Of a stretch of 64,000 nt of DNA, positions 25,751 to 34,463 are shown piece after piece. Within the stretch, counting starts at the first letter, position 1, and every line of letters starts with the position of its first letter. The notes beneath the pieces were generated by a model. That model had not been told where the DNA came from and did no database searches. It worked only from the letters and a program-made list of their open reading frames with translations. The position numbers and the translations under genes are program-made. Origin of the DNA: Clostridium_AM sp900759715 (GTDB taxonomy: Bacteria; Bacillota; Clostridia; Clostridiales; Clostridiaceae); NCBI GenBank assembly GCA_900759715.1, contig CAAEXF010000103.1:1-64000 (forward strand), read 5' to 3'.

Positions 25751-26589
25751 CGCACCGTATCTTCCAAATGAATATCTTTTTTATCTTCGTACCCAAATTT
25801 GACTTTCACATCTTCTAATACTTCAGCAGGAACTATCCAAGATATATCTGCTTTTATATATGCAAGTTCTTTCACTAAGCTTGAACTTATATACTGGCGC
25901 TTTATATCAGGAACTAAAAGAGAGGTTTCTACTTCTTTATTAAGCTGTTTATTAGTCATAGCAATCTGTATTTCATTTTCAAAGTCAGATACACTTCTCA
26001 GTCTTCTTATAATAACCTGTGCGTTATTCTTTACTGCAAAATTCACTAAAAGACCAGTGAACATCTTAACTTCAACATTAGGTAAGTTTGCTACACATTT
26101 CTTTATCATTTGAACCCTTTCTTCCATAGAGAAAGTTGGTGTTTTCTTACTATTAACAAGAACGCCTACAACTACCTTTTCAAACATTTTGCTGGCTTTA
26201 ACTATCATTTCCTTGTGGCCACCTGTTATTGGGTCAAAACTTCCTGCGTACACTGCCGTTTTCGTTTTATGTTCAATTGCCTTTATCTCATAATCATTTA
26301 GTATTCTATTAAATCCCAATTCACTTATTTTGTATTCATCGACATAAAGACTTTCATCAATATGCATACAAAATACCCTTCCTCTATGCTCAGATGGTAT
26401 AAGCTCTGCCAATTTACTTATTGATAGATGAGGATTTCCCATATACTCAAGTTTACATGTATCCTGATATAATTCATCAATTTCTCCAGAAAGAAACTTA
26501 CTTAGCACTTTCTCCGGTATTTCGCTCCCATCTCCACTATAGTATAATGATGTACTGTCAACATTAACTATATAGCCACAACACTTCAT
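25738..26589 (-). CDS. CoaD-like nucleotidyltransferase with partial metallo-beta-lactamase half
   Basis: This 283-residue frame has a C-terminal nucleotidyltransferase domain (about 111-267) like phosphopantetheine adenylyltransferase: YAGSFDPITGGH, then IIRRLRSVSDFENEIQ, then ISSSLVKELA. Residues 1-100 look like the second half of a metallo-beta-lactamase fold (YYSGDG; FCMHID), but the HxHxDH half is missing. Upstream, the same domain continues in frame only to a stop, and further pieces (SLFDDGDVFSRLK) lie in another frame to 26678 around a short A-run. The gene is therefore either a fusion broken by a frameshift or a decaying copy. A ribosome binding site for the ATG at 26589 is not obvious. 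Confidence 0.6.
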   Translation of the reverse strand: MKCCGYIVNVDSTSLYYSGDGSEIPEKVLSKFLSGEIDELYQDTCKLEYMGNPHLSISKLAELIPSEHRGRVFCMHIDESLYVDEYKISELGFNRILNDYEIKAIEHKTKTAVYAGSFDPITGGHKEMIVKASKMFEKVVVGVLVNSKKTPTFSMEERVQMIKKCVANLPNVEVKMFTGLLVNFAVKNNAQVIIRRLRSVSDFENEIQIAMTNKQLNKEVETSLLVPDIKRQYISSSLVKELAYIKADISWIVPAEVLEDVKVKFGYEDKKDIHLEDTVRWMH

Positions 26590-26678
26590 ACCTGGATAAT
26601 GCTTTAACTCTACTGCTTCATATCTTTTAACCTACTGAAAACATCTCCATCGTCAAATAAACTAATTTGATACTCCAT
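26590..26678 (-). pseudogene. Frameshifted upstream part of the metallo-beta-lactamase half
   Basis: The frame directly upstream reads VKRYEAVELKHYPG, continuous with the CoaD-fusion start. MEYQISLFDDGDVFSRLK sits in the neighbouring frame. They join if one A is added to the AAAA run near 26625. No signal for a start is seen. The rest of 26679-26916 holds only a terminator. Confidence 0.5.
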
Positions 26679-26832
26679 TTGAGATGTTTTAAGTATTGCT
26701 ATCTATTTATTCTCATTTATTAACAAATCCTCTTATTTTTATTTATTATATCAAATTTAAATAGTAACTGTCCCTCTTTCCTTAAAATTACATATACCTA
26801 TCCTTCACATTTAGAGTTTCTTATACAAAAAC

Positions 26833-26860
26833 AGCTGCAGGATTTTTAACTCTTGCAGCT
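26833..26860 (-). terminator. Terminator for the gene at 26917
   Basis: AGCTGCA (26833-26839) pairs with TGCAGCT (26854-26860). On the minus strand it is followed by GTTTTTG. Confidence 0.75.
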
Positions 26861-26916
26861 TTATTGTTACTATTTTCTCTTAATACACTCTGAGCATTTA
26901 TGTTAGGTATAGAGCT

Positions 26917-27672
26917 TTATTTTGAAGAAGGCTGTCCATAATTTTTATACATTGGTAAACAGTTATTTCCATAAGGAATATATAAGCTGTGTTTTCGCAT
27001 GTAAACAGAAGGAATAATTTCATGCATCTCAACCTCTACCTTCTTCTTCAATGTTGGTAGATTTTTTCTTAGAGAATTACTAAAAGCATTTATAGCAGCG
27101 TAAATACCTGCTTCTATAGAACCTACAAAAGCACCCCAAGCAGTTAGAACTATAGCTGATATAAATGCTTTGGCAGCATCTTCAGCAGCTTTCTTCAAAC
27201 AATCTTCTAGCCATTTAGGAAGGGCCTCTTTTACATCACTTACAATTCGTGTAGGATAGCAAACTCTTACAACTATATCTTGATGTAAAGCTCCAAGTAC
27301 AGGAAGTTTCTCTAGAACTTTGTATTCAATACAACTGTATCCCTCTGGTGGAATACAAGGCTTGAATTTTCTCTCTATGTTTCTTAATATATTTGTCGCC
27401 TTCTTAGTTTCTTCCAAGATATTTTCCCAAATCTCACTGCCCTCTTCTACCCATTGTCCTCCCCATTTTTCTGCATGCTGTTTCCAAGTCTGCCAATTCT
27501 GAATAGGTGGAATTGTTCTTGTTTCTACATTTTGAGATTGCCTGCTTTTATTACAATATCTGAATGGCATAGGATTCGAATTTATCATATAGGCGTTATA
27601 ATACTGCCTCCATAAATTACAGTATTTACAGCACATATATGGATTATAGTAAGTATTGCGCAAACTTATCAC
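26917..27672 (-). CDS. Probable spore-surface protein, Cys/Tyr-rich N terminus
   Basis: This 251-residue protein is not a family I recognise. Residues 1-45 are rich in Tyr, Cys and Asn (YMCCKYCNLWRQYYNAY), as in the small Cys-framed proteins at 37265 and 39747. The middle holds a Gly/Ala-rich amphipathic or membrane-like helix (about 168-196), and the C terminus is again Tyr/Asn-rich. There is no signal peptide. A sigma-K-like promoter (27708-27736) with the same spacing as those other genes supports late mother-cell expression. It has its own terminator. Confidence 0.6.
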   Translation of the reverse strand: MISLRNTYYNPYMCCKYCNLWRQYYNAYMINSNPMPFRYCNKSRQSQNVETRTIPPIQNWQTWKQHAEKWGGQWVEEGSEIWENILEETKKATNILRNIERKFKPCIPPEGYSCIEYKVLEKLPVLGALHQDIVVRVCYPTRIVSDVKEALPKWLEDCLKKAAEDAAKAFISAIVLTAWGAFVGSIEAGIYAAINAFSNSLRKNLPTLKKKVEVEMHEIIPSVYMRKHSLYIPYGNNCLPMYKNYGQPSSK

Positions 27673-27707
27673 TCTCCTTTTTTATATCGCAATTTAATTA
27701 CTATATT

Positions 27708-27736
27708 TATATTATGTTGTTAGGGCCGCCAATGTT
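27708..27736 (-). promoter_or_regulatory. Sigma-K-like promoter
   Basis: On the minus strand AACA is followed after 16 bases by CATAATATA, matching the sigma-K pattern. It lies 36 bases upstream of the gene starting at 27672. Confidence 0.55.
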
Positions 27737-27761
27737 CCTTATTTTTTAAGTTAATATAAAA

Positions 27762-27842
27762 AAGAACCGTAAGCAGATTTATTGATTAAAAATCCACTTA
27801 CAGTTCTTCTATATAGAGCACATAATAATCTAAGTTACTTAA
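27762..27842. repeat. Dispersed repeat R1, copy A, with terminator of ecfT
   Basis: AAGAACCGTAAG (27762-27773) pairs with CTTACAGTTCTT (27797-27808); on the minus strand a T-run follows, so it terminates the ECF operon. Beyond the stem, a further 30 bases (AGCACATAATAATCTAAGTT) are shared with copy B at 31286-31353. Confidence 0.7.
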
Positions 27843-27844
27843 TT

Positions 27845-28675
27845 CTATCTAAATGGATACCACAATCCTGTAAAAAATTTAGCCTTTATCCAAAAACATA
27901 TAATTAAAAATAATATACAAAATACAAGTGTACCATAATCAGATTTTTTTAAACTTGTACTGCTGTACCAGGTTCTTTTTTTATATTTTCCAAAGCTCCT
28001 AAGCTCCATAGCATTAGTTACAACTTCTATTCTATGAAGTGAAGAGATAACTAAAGGAAGTCCTACCGAAGCCACATTTTTTATTCTCTGTCCTAAGGAC
28101 GCTTCTCCTTTTTTAAAGCTTAAGCCTCTTGCCTGTTGTGCATTAACTATAGTTTTAAATTCCTCTTGAATATCAGGAATATATCTAAAGGCTATGTTTA
28201 TTGCATAAGCAATTTTATAAGGCAGCCCTATTTTATTTAAGCTGCTTGCAAACCTACTTGGATGAGTTGTAAAAATAAATATTAGAGTTATAGGAAGCAA
28301 ATTAGCATACTTTAACGCTAGTGTTAACACATACATTATTGTTTCTAAATTAATTGTTGCATATCCTATATTTAATACAGCTGTATTACTTCCAACTAAT
28401 TTTGTACCATAGGTTGGAGTAATCAATAATATAAATATAGAATTCACTATATTAAAAACTATCATTACCCAAAGAAGAGGTCTTATATTTTTATAAGGTA
28501 TCTTAGACATGTATAACATAAAAACCCCTAAAAGAGTTAAAGCCCCAAATACCCTTAAATCCATAAACATAAAAATCGCTATGTACCAAGTTATAAATAA
28601 TAAAAATTTGATACTTCCATCCATTCTATGAAAAAGGCTGTCTTTTTCTATGTAAAGCATTCCCATCTTACTCAT
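27845..28675 (-). CDS. mtsV: ECF transporter T component (EcfT)
   Basis: This 276-residue membrane protein has about six hydrophobic segments and the two coupling motifs of EcfT proteins, AQQARGL and NAMELRSFG, that contact the ATPases. It starts 8 bases before the end of the dual-ATPase gene, so the two are translationally coupled. It provides the scaffold linking ATP hydrolysis to the S component. The whole operon is led by a SAM-I riboswitch, so the solute is probably methionine or a precursor (MtsTUV-type system, named from memory). Confidence 0.88.
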   Translation of the reverse strand: MSKMGMLYIEKDSLFHRMDGSIKFLLFITWYIAIFMFMDLRVFGALTLLGVFMLYMSKIPYKNIRPLLWVMIVFNIVNSIFILLITPTYGTKLVGSNTAVLNIGYATINLETIMYVLTLALKYANLLPITLIFIFTTHPSRFASSLNKIGLPYKIAYAINIAFRYIPDIQEEFKTIVNAQQARGLSFKKGEASLGQRIKNVASVGLPLVISSLHRIEVVTNAMELRSFGKYKKRTWYSSTSLKKSDYGTLVFCILFLIICFWIKAKFFTGLWYPFR

Positions 28676-30374
28676 TGCTACTCACCCTCTTTTCATAGTC
28701 TATAAAACTCTGTACAAAATCATTTGAGTTTTCCACTCCAATTATATCTGCAAGTTTTGATAAAGAAGTTTCCTTTAAGTTAGCTTGTTTTATTATTTCT
28801 TTATTGGTAAGAATATTTGATACCTTATCATCTGCTATTTTTTCACCTTGTGAAAGCACTACTGCTCTATTGGTATATTCAAGAGCAAGATACATATCAT
28901 GAGTAATTAAAATAATTCCCATTCCCTCATTAGATAGACTTTTTACAAACTCCATAAATTCTCTATAATGCTTATGATCTTGACCTGCTGTTGGTTCGTC
29001 AAGAATTATAACTTCTGGTTCTAAAATCAAAATTGATGCTATAGTAAGTCTTTTCTTTTGACCATAGCTTAGTGCAGCTACTGGCCAGTTTCTATAGGAA
29101 TAAAGTCCACAAATTTTTAAGGCTTTAAACACCTTTTCTTCTATAACCTTTTCATCAAATCCTCTTATTTTAAGCCCTAAGGCTACTTCATCTTTTATCA
29201 TATGTTGAGTTATCATATGATTTGGATTTTGCATTACATAGCCTATGTATTGTCCTCTTTTATTTATAGACCACTTTTCAACATTTTCACCTTTAAAATA
29301 AATACTTCCTGTTGAAGCAGTATTTATTCCTGTAATCAACTTTGAAAGTGTAGATTTTCCCGCTCCATTGTTTCCTAGTATTGATATTATTTCACCTTTG
29401 TAAACTTCAAATGAAACATCTTTAATAACCTCTTCTTTTCCATCATAAGAAAATTTAATTTTTTCAATACTTAAAACCTTTTCATCATAACACTTATCCT
29501 TTTTCTCTTTAGCTGACTTATACCATGAATGTAATGCTTCTTTAAATTTATCCTTATTTAAATTATTAATATCAGATAGTTCATCTGTCTTTTCTATTTT
29601 GCAATTTGCATATTTTAATGCTTCTATGTATAAAGGTTCTCTTAATCCGTATTTTTTCAATACATCTAATGCAAGAATTTCGTCCGGTGTACATACTGCC
29701 TTTATTTCTCCTTCGCTTACTAGTACAACCTTATCAAATTTCTGTTCTAAAACATCTTCTATTCTATGTTCAACTATTACTATAGTCTTGCCTGTTTCTT
29801 TATGTATTTCACTAATCATATTCATAGTGTTTTTTCCACTAGCTGGATCTAAATTAGCTAAAGGTTCATCAAATAAAAGTATAGGAGTTTTAGAAGATAG
29901 AATGCCTGCTAAAGAAACTCTCTGCTTTTGTCCCCCTGATAAGTCTTGAGGGCTTTTGTTTATAAACTTTAACATGTCTACAGCTTTAAGTGCTTTTTCT
30001 ACTTCTACTCTAATTATATCTTCAGGTACAGCTTCATTTTCTAATGCAAAAGCTACATCTTCTCCTACAGATAAACCTACAAACTGAGCGTCCTGATCTT
30101 GAAGTATAGTTCCAACATTTTTACTTACTTCAAAGATACTTGTTTCATAAGGCTTTACTCCATTAACTAGAAGACTACCCTCTATATGTCCATTATAAGA
30201 AAATGGAATTAGCCCATTTATACAATGAGCTAAGGTAGATTTGCCGGAACCACTAGGTCCTGCTATTAAAACTTTTTCACCTTTGTTTATAGTTAAGTTT
30301 ATATTTTTTAACGTTGCTTCATTTAATCCTTTATATTTAAAAGTAAAATTTTCAAAAGATATCATTGGTTCCAT
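28668..30374 (-). CDS. mtsU: ECF transporter dual ATPase (EcfA-EcfA')
   Basis: This 568-residue protein contains two complete ABC ATPase domains in tandem. The first (about 1-250) has Walker A GPSGSGKST and signature LSGGQKQR with DEPLANLDP. The second (about 290-520) has GNNGAGKST, LSYGQKKR and DEPTAGQDH. One protein thus replaces the usual two Ecf ATPases. It follows the S-component gene by 11 bases and overlaps the T gene. Confidence 0.92.
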   Translation of the reverse strand: MEPMISFENFTFKYKGLNEATLKNINLTINKGEKVLIAGPSGSGKSTLAHCINGLIPFSYNGHIEGSLLVNGVKPYETSIFEVSKNVGTILQDQDAQFVGLSVGEDVAFALENEAVPEDIIRVEVEKALKAVDMLKFINKSPQDLSGGQKQRVSLAGILSSKTPILLFDEPLANLDPASGKNTMNMISEIHKETGKTIVIVEHRIEDVLEQKFDKVVLVSEGEIKAVCTPDEILALDVLKKYGLREPLYIEALKYANCKIEKTDELSDINNLNKDKFKEALHSWYKSAKEKKDKCYDEKVLSIEKIKFSYDGKEEVIKDVSFEVYKGEIISILGNNGAGKSTLSKLITGINTASTGSIYFKGENVEKWSINKRGQYIGYVMQNPNHMITQHMIKDEVALGLKIRGFDEKVIEEKVFKALKICGLYSYRNWPVAALSYGQKKRLTIASILILEPEVIILDEPTAGQDHKHYREFMEFVKSLSNEGMGIILITHDMYLALEYTNRAVVLSQGEKIADDKVSNILTNKEIIKQANLKETSLSKLADIIGVENSNDFVQSFIDYEKRVSSNE

Positions 30375-30385
30375 TATTAAGCTCC

Positions 30386-30946
30386 TTATTTATCTATGCT
30401 TAAGTTTGAGTTTTTCTTATTAATCTTTGCAAATCCAAGTACAGCTGGTATTCCTAAAACAAAGAACACTAATAAGTTTGATATGATTGATCCAATTACT
30501 TGTATCTTAATCTTGTCATAAGGCTCTCCCATAACCATAACATCAAAGCCACCTGCAAAAATGAAAGCTATTACAATTCCTATTAATCCTGTAACAACCA
30601 TATAAGCTACATGTCTTTTATTAGCTATACCATCTTTCACACTAAAATCACTATATGTATATACTAGTCCCATAAAAAGACCCATTAAAGCAGAGCTCAT
30701 AACCCAGCCCCACCAAATTCCCCAACCTGCCATCATATCTGTAATAGCATGTCCAATAAATCCAGCTAAAAAGCCTACTAATGGTCCAAATAATGCGCCA
30801 AATATAGTTAATAGTGCTACTGCAGGCTTAATATATGTATTAGGTCCTATTGGAAAACCTACAAAGCCTAAAACTCCATATAATGCTCCTGCAATTCCTA
30901 TGGTTACTACTGTTTTAGTATCAAATTTAAAAATTTGTTTTTTCAC
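30386..30946 (-). CDS. mtsT: ECF transporter S component, UPF0397-like (MtsT-type)
   Basis: This 186-residue membrane protein has about five to six helices and the UPF0397 pattern TVVTIGIAGALYGVLGF, then GPLVGFLAGFIGHAITD, then GWGIWWGWVMSS. It binds the solute. The GTG at 30946 is the start because AGGAGG lies 7-13 bases upstream. A longer ATG frame would translate through the riboswitch terminator, so it is rejected. SAM-riboswitch control suggests a methionine-related ligand; riboflavin annotations for this family should be treated with care. Confidence 0.85.
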   Translation of the reverse strand: MKKQIFKFDTKTVVTIGIAGALYGVLGFVGFPIGPNTYIKPAVALLTIFGALFGPLVGFLAGFIGHAITDMMAGWGIWWGWVMSSALMGLFMGLVYTYSDFSVKDGIANKRHVAYMVVTGLIGIVIAFIFAGGFDVMVMGEPYDKIKIQVIGSIISNLLVFFVLGIPAVLGFAKINKKNSNLSIDK

Positions 30947-30963
30947 TACTTCTTCTCCTCCTC

Positions 30964-31118
30964 TAAAAAAATAAAACTCTTTCTTAAGAAAGAGTTTTTG
31001 TATCATACTCTTCCTTATCTTTCAGAAACATAAGAATGTTTCTGCTGGAATTAGCACCTTATTTTTCATAGGTTGCCGGGTTTCTTAGGGCCAGTGCCCT
31101 CCACCAACTCTTGATAAG
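30964..31118 (-). promoter_or_regulatory. SAM-I (S-box) riboswitch with terminator
   Basis: On the minus strand P1 is formed by CTTATC (31118-31113) and GATAAG (31019-31014). Between them lie the conserved S-box blocks GAGGGCACTGGCCC and AAACCCGGCAACC. A terminator stem AAAACTCTTTC/GAAAGAGTTTT (30973-30998) with a U-run follows, ending just before the ribosome binding site of the S gene. High SAM should stop transcription. Confidence 0.95.
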
Positions 31119-31153
31119 AATTGTAGTTATTCTGTTTTTACACATACTTTTTA

Positions 31154-31182
31154 AGTATATATTATGTTTAGGTTAATGTCAA
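31154..31182 (-). promoter_or_regulatory. Sigma-A promoter of the SAM-riboswitch operon
   Basis: On the minus strand TTGACA (31182-31177) is followed after exactly 17 bases by TATACT (31159-31154). The start would be about 30 bases before the riboswitch P1. Confidence 0.8.
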
Positions 31183-31285
31183 ATTAAGACTTAATATCCA
31201 TTAACATCATTTTAAACCACTTAATTTAATAAAGAACACCAACATATCAATATAGTCACAGCATAGTATTTTATCAAAAATAAAG

Positions 31286-31353
31286 AGAACCATAAGCAGA
31301 TTAAAAATCCATTTACAGTTCTTTCATAATAGAGCATGTAATAATCTAAGTTA
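31286..31353. repeat. Dispersed repeat R1, copy B, terminator of GerMN gene
   Basis: AGAACCATAAG and TTTACAGTTCT form the same hairpin as copy A (27762), and the tail AATAATCTAAGTTACT is identical. It lies 28 bases after the stop of the minus-strand GerMN gene. Confidence 0.65.
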
Positions 31354-31380
31354 CTGCACTATAGATAATTACTTTATATA

Positions 31381-32463
31381 CTAATCTAAGGATACTATAT
31401 TTTCATAATTTACTTTAAATACTTCTCCAGCCTTCTTTATTATATGACTTGAAGCATAAGGCTTACCTTCTATTGTGATATATACTTTATCCACATTATA
31501 ATAATTTCCTAAAGTATCCGTTACAGAAGTTAGTACTGCCAGCTCCTTATATGTCCCTGCATTCATTTCAGAAACAAATTCCTTTGAAAAATCTACATAA
31601 ACTTTATTTTCAGCTTCATTTAAATAAAGCTTATTTATCTTAGTGTTAGCAGTCATTAAAGGTATTGTAGATGAACTTGGAGCTTTTTTAAAGTTATTTT
31701 CAAAGAATGCTTTTGTTTCATCATTGGTTTTAAAGCTAGCAACTATTTTCTTTTCCCCAATTTTGCTATCTTCAGGCATAGGATAATAGAACTTAACAGT
31801 CTGCGTGACAGCTGCATCTTTATCAAGCTTCTCTAAAGTAGTAGTAACAACTAATCCATTAGATTGAAAAACAGTTTTTATTAGTCCTACTCCCAATCCA
31901 TAATAATCTTTTGTGGTAGAGTCTTTTCCTTCTGTGGTAACTTCTATAGATTTAAACTTTCCTGCTGGAGTAGTTATAAAGTCTCCAACAGCCGTTATGG
32001 TTCTTTTTCTACCGTCAGATAAAGTCCATGTATTACCTTTCACTATTGGCTCTTTAATTAGAATGTCGTTTGTATTTGAATTTTCCTTTGTTAAGTCATC
32101 TCTATAGTAAAACTCGCCTCTAGAAAATACTGTTTTTAGCTCTCCATTTTTATTTTCAAGTATTTGTCCTACTGTGGTACCTCCAGTTATAATTCGCAGC
32201 TGAACTTTATTGTCTCTTAAATAGTCAACATATACATCCTTTGCAGCATATTCGTTTCCTGATCCAGCATATTTCATTCTGAGGTTTCCCTTCATTGGGA
32301 AGAAGTCATTTATTACATATTGTTTTGATTCACCTTCTGTTTTAGTTTGAGTTTGATTTTGTGTGTCTGTAGGTTTTTGCTCTGTTGTTAAATTTGCGGA
32401 CTTATTACATGCTGTTAACGTAGCCATAAACAAAGACAGTATAACTACCATTAGCTTTTTCAT
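31381..32463 (-). CDS. Lipoprotein with GerMN domain
   Basis: This 360-residue protein has a lipoprotein signal peptide (KKLMVVILSLFMATLTACN, lipid Cys19), then a Thr/Gln-rich linker and a C-terminal GerMN domain (about 245-350; INKLYLNEAENKVYVDFSK). GerMN domains occur in GerM, which helps sporulation and germination in Bacillus, and in other envelope lipoproteins. The middle region (residues about 60-215) is a beta-rich domain I do not recognise. It starts after GGGGTGA and is transcribed alone. Confidence 0.85.
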   Translation of the reverse strand: MKKLMVVILSLFMATLTACNKSANLTTEQKPTDTQNQTQTKTEGESKQYVINDFFPMKGNLRMKYAGSGNEYAAKDVYVDYLRDNKVQLRIITGGTTVGQILENKNGELKTVFSRGEFYYRDDLTKENSNTNDILIKEPIVKGNTWTLSDGRKRTITAVGDFITTPAGKFKSIEVTTEGKDSTTKDYYGLGVGLIKTVFQSNGLVVTTTLEKLDKDAAVTQTVKFYYPMPEDSKIGEKKIVASFKTNDETKAFFENNFKKAPSSSTIPLMTANTKINKLYLNEAENKVYVDFSKEFVSEMNAGTYKELAVLTSVTDTLGNYYNVDKVYITIEGKPYASSHIIKKAGEVFKVNYENIVSLD

Positions 32464-32521
32464 AACATCACCCCATATAATGTTTTGTAAATTATATAAT
32501 ATATTATATATTTAGTAAACA

Positions 32522-32560
32522 AAAAAGAATACAAGAGTGCCAACCATAGGTACTCTTGTA
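32522..32560 (-). terminator. Terminator of upstream gene boundary / GerMN leader
   Basis: TACAAGAGT (32530-32538) pairs with ACTCTTGTA (32552-32560). On the minus strand it is followed by TTCTTTTTT, a strong terminator for the kinase operon. Confidence 0.8.
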
Positions 32561-32612
32561 CCCGGACTATTGTATAATGGGCGTTAACAATTTGTGAACA
32601 CGAATTGTTTTG

Positions 32613-33716
32613 CTACAATGGTAATTTTATTTTAAATTCTGTTTTTTTATTGAAGCTAGTGACCTCTATTTCACCATTATGTAAATCTACTATTGTTTTT
32701 ACAATTGCAAGCCCAATGCCAGTTCCCTCTTTTTTATTACAAGATTTTTCTACCCTGTATAATCTTTGAAACAGGGTATTCAAATCAACATCTTCTATTA
32801 TATCTCCATAATTTACAAAGCTAACTACAGCCATATTATTTTCTCTTTCTATATTTATATCTAAATATTTTCCCTCACTACCGTACTTAATTGCATTAGA
32901 TATTATATTTTCAAATGCTCTTACCAGTAAAATAGCATCTCCCTTTATTACTAAACCCTCATCTTTTGAAAATATTCTATACTCCATTTCACTACTTTCA
33001 AAGGATGGTATAAATCCAATGGTAGCTTGTTCTATTAATTGGTATAAATTTAAATTAGATTTATTTAAATTTACATCCCCATTACTTATCCTTGTAAACT
33101 CAAAAAGTTGATCTACTGAACTCTTTAATTCCCTTGCTTTATTTAATGAAACTTCACAATAGTGTTTTAGCTCATGTTCATTTTTATAATTTCCCTTTTC
33201 AATTAGCTCTAAAAATCCAAGAATAGATGTTAGTGGCGTTCTTAAATCATGAGATAAATTTGTAATCAAGTTATTCTTCTGTTTTTCCCACTGCCTTTCT
33301 TTTCTCATAAGTTCTTTTATACTATATGCCATTTTATTAACATCTGAAGCTAATGCTCCTAGTTCGTCCTCTGTTTTAATAGGTATATTTATATTCATAT
33401 TTCCATTAGCTACTACATTTAACCCCTGTGATATTTCTTCTATATAATCAGTAATTCTATTCATTCTTTTGATAAATATAAAGCACATTAATACTATAAA
33501 AACTACAAAAATTCCTACAACAAACCCTAACATAAATGAATTATTAGTATTATATTCATTTATAAACTTCATATAAAGACTTGTACAAAATATATGTAAT
33601 CCCATAATTACTGAAAAAACTATTATTAATGTTGATATTATAGACAATATCACAGCTATAAACATATTTATAAGTATATTATATTTAATGCTGTTATTCT
33701 TCAATTTTATATCCAA
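32613..33716 (-). CDS. Sensor histidine kinase (HAMP, HisKA, HATPase)
   Basis: This kinase of about 367 residues has two membrane helices (about 13-42 and 62-84), a HAMP domain, HisKA with phospho-acceptor His in LSHDLRTPLTSILGF (about 155), and an ATPase domain (NIISNAIKYG, then GTGIGLAI). The extracellular loop is very short, so it may sense within the membrane. The start overlaps the response-regulator gene by 23 bases; TTG is used in the longest frame, but a nearby TTG further in is also plausible. It may act on the serine-hydrolase gene of the same operon. Confidence 0.9.
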   Translation of the reverse strand: MDIKLKNNSIKYNILINMFIAVILSIISTLIIVFSVIMGLHIFCTSLYMKFINEYNTNNSFMLGFVVGIFVVFIVLMCFIFIKRMNRITDYIEEISQGLNVVANGNMNINIPIKTEDELGALASDVNKMAYSIKELMRKERQWEKQKNNLITNLSHDLRTPLTSILGFLELIEKGNYKNEHELKHYCEVSLNKARELKSSVDQLFEFTRISNGDVNLNKSNLNLYQLIEQATIGFIPSFESSEMEYRIFSKDEGLVIKGDAILLVRAFENIISNAIKYGSEGKYLDINIERENNMAVVSFVNYGDIIEDVDLNTLFQRLYRVEKSCNKKEGTGIGLAIVKTIVDLHNGEIEVTSFNKKTEFKIKLPL

Positions 33717-34389
33717 CTCCCCATACAGTTTCTACTATTTTAGGCTCTTTAGGGTTATCCTCTAATTTTTCTCTTAATCTCCATATATGAACCATGACAG
33801 TGTTATTTCCTTCGAAATATTTTTCCTTCCAAATCTCTTTAAATATATCCTCAGCACTAAATACTTTTCCACTATTACTAGCAAGCAGCACCAATATCTC
33901 GTATTCTGTTGGTGTTAACTTTAACTCTGTGCCAAATAAATGAACTTTATGATTTCTTTTATTTATAGTAATGTCTTTTATTTCAATAATATCTTTATTA
34001 TCAATAGTTTTATGATTTTCATTAAGATAAACATATCTTCTTATTTGAGCTTTTACTCTAGCAAGTAATTCTATTGGACTAAAGGGTTTTACCATATAGT
34101 CATCTGCGCCTGTAGATAAGCCTTGTATTTTGTCCATTTCTTGACCTTTTGCACTAACCATTATGATTGGAATATTATAATCTTTTCTAATCTTCATACA
34201 AACCTGCAAACCATCTAATCCGGGCATCATTATATCTAAAATTACAAGATGAATCTTTTCCTCATTTATTATATTAAGCGCATCTACCCCATTTGCAGCT
34301 TTAAACACCTTATATCCATCATTTAATAAGTATACCTCCATAAGTTCAATTATTTCTACTTCATCATCTACAATGAGTACATTAAACAT
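33694..34389 (-). CDS. OmpR/PhoB-type response regulator
   Basis: This 231-residue regulator has a receiver domain (about 1-115; VLIVDDEVEIIE, phospho-Asp in LVILDIMMPG) and a C-terminal winged helix (LTPTEYEILVLLAS, then GVGYKIEE). The ATG at 34389 follows AGGAG; an upstream GTG overlaps it. It forms a unit with the kinase and with a serine hydrolase upstream. An inverted repeat around its likely -10 suggests autoregulation. Confidence 0.92.
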   Translation of the reverse strand: MFNVLIVDDEVEIIELMEVYLLNDGYKVFKAANGVDALNIINEEKIHLVILDIMMPGLDGLQVCMKIRKDYNIPIIMVSAKGQEMDKIQGLSTGADDYMVKPFSPIELLARVKAQIRRYVYLNENHKTIDNKDIIEIKDITINKRNHKVHLFGTELKLTPTEYEILVLLASNSGKVFSAEDIFKEIWKEKYFEGNNTVMVHIWRLREKLEDNPKEPKIVETVWGVGYKIEE

Positions 34390-34416
34390 ACCGCTTCTCA
34401 CTCCTATTAAACAAAC

Positions 34417-34448
34417 ATTTCAAATAAAATTATACCATGTTTTGAAAT
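34417..34448 (-). promoter_or_regulatory. Inverted repeat around a likely -10 box
   Basis: ATTTCAAA (34417-34424) and TTTGAAAT (34441-34448) flank ATTATA/TATAAT (34429-34434), immediately upstream of the response-regulator gene. It could be an operator; no protein is known to bind it. Confidence 0.4.
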
Positions 34449-34463
34449 AACTAGTGTTTCGTA

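Noticed and set aside
30947..31006. N-terminal extension of the ECF S component
   Set aside because: The extra 20 codons are the riboswitch terminator and ribosome binding site; the GTG at 30946 is the better start.
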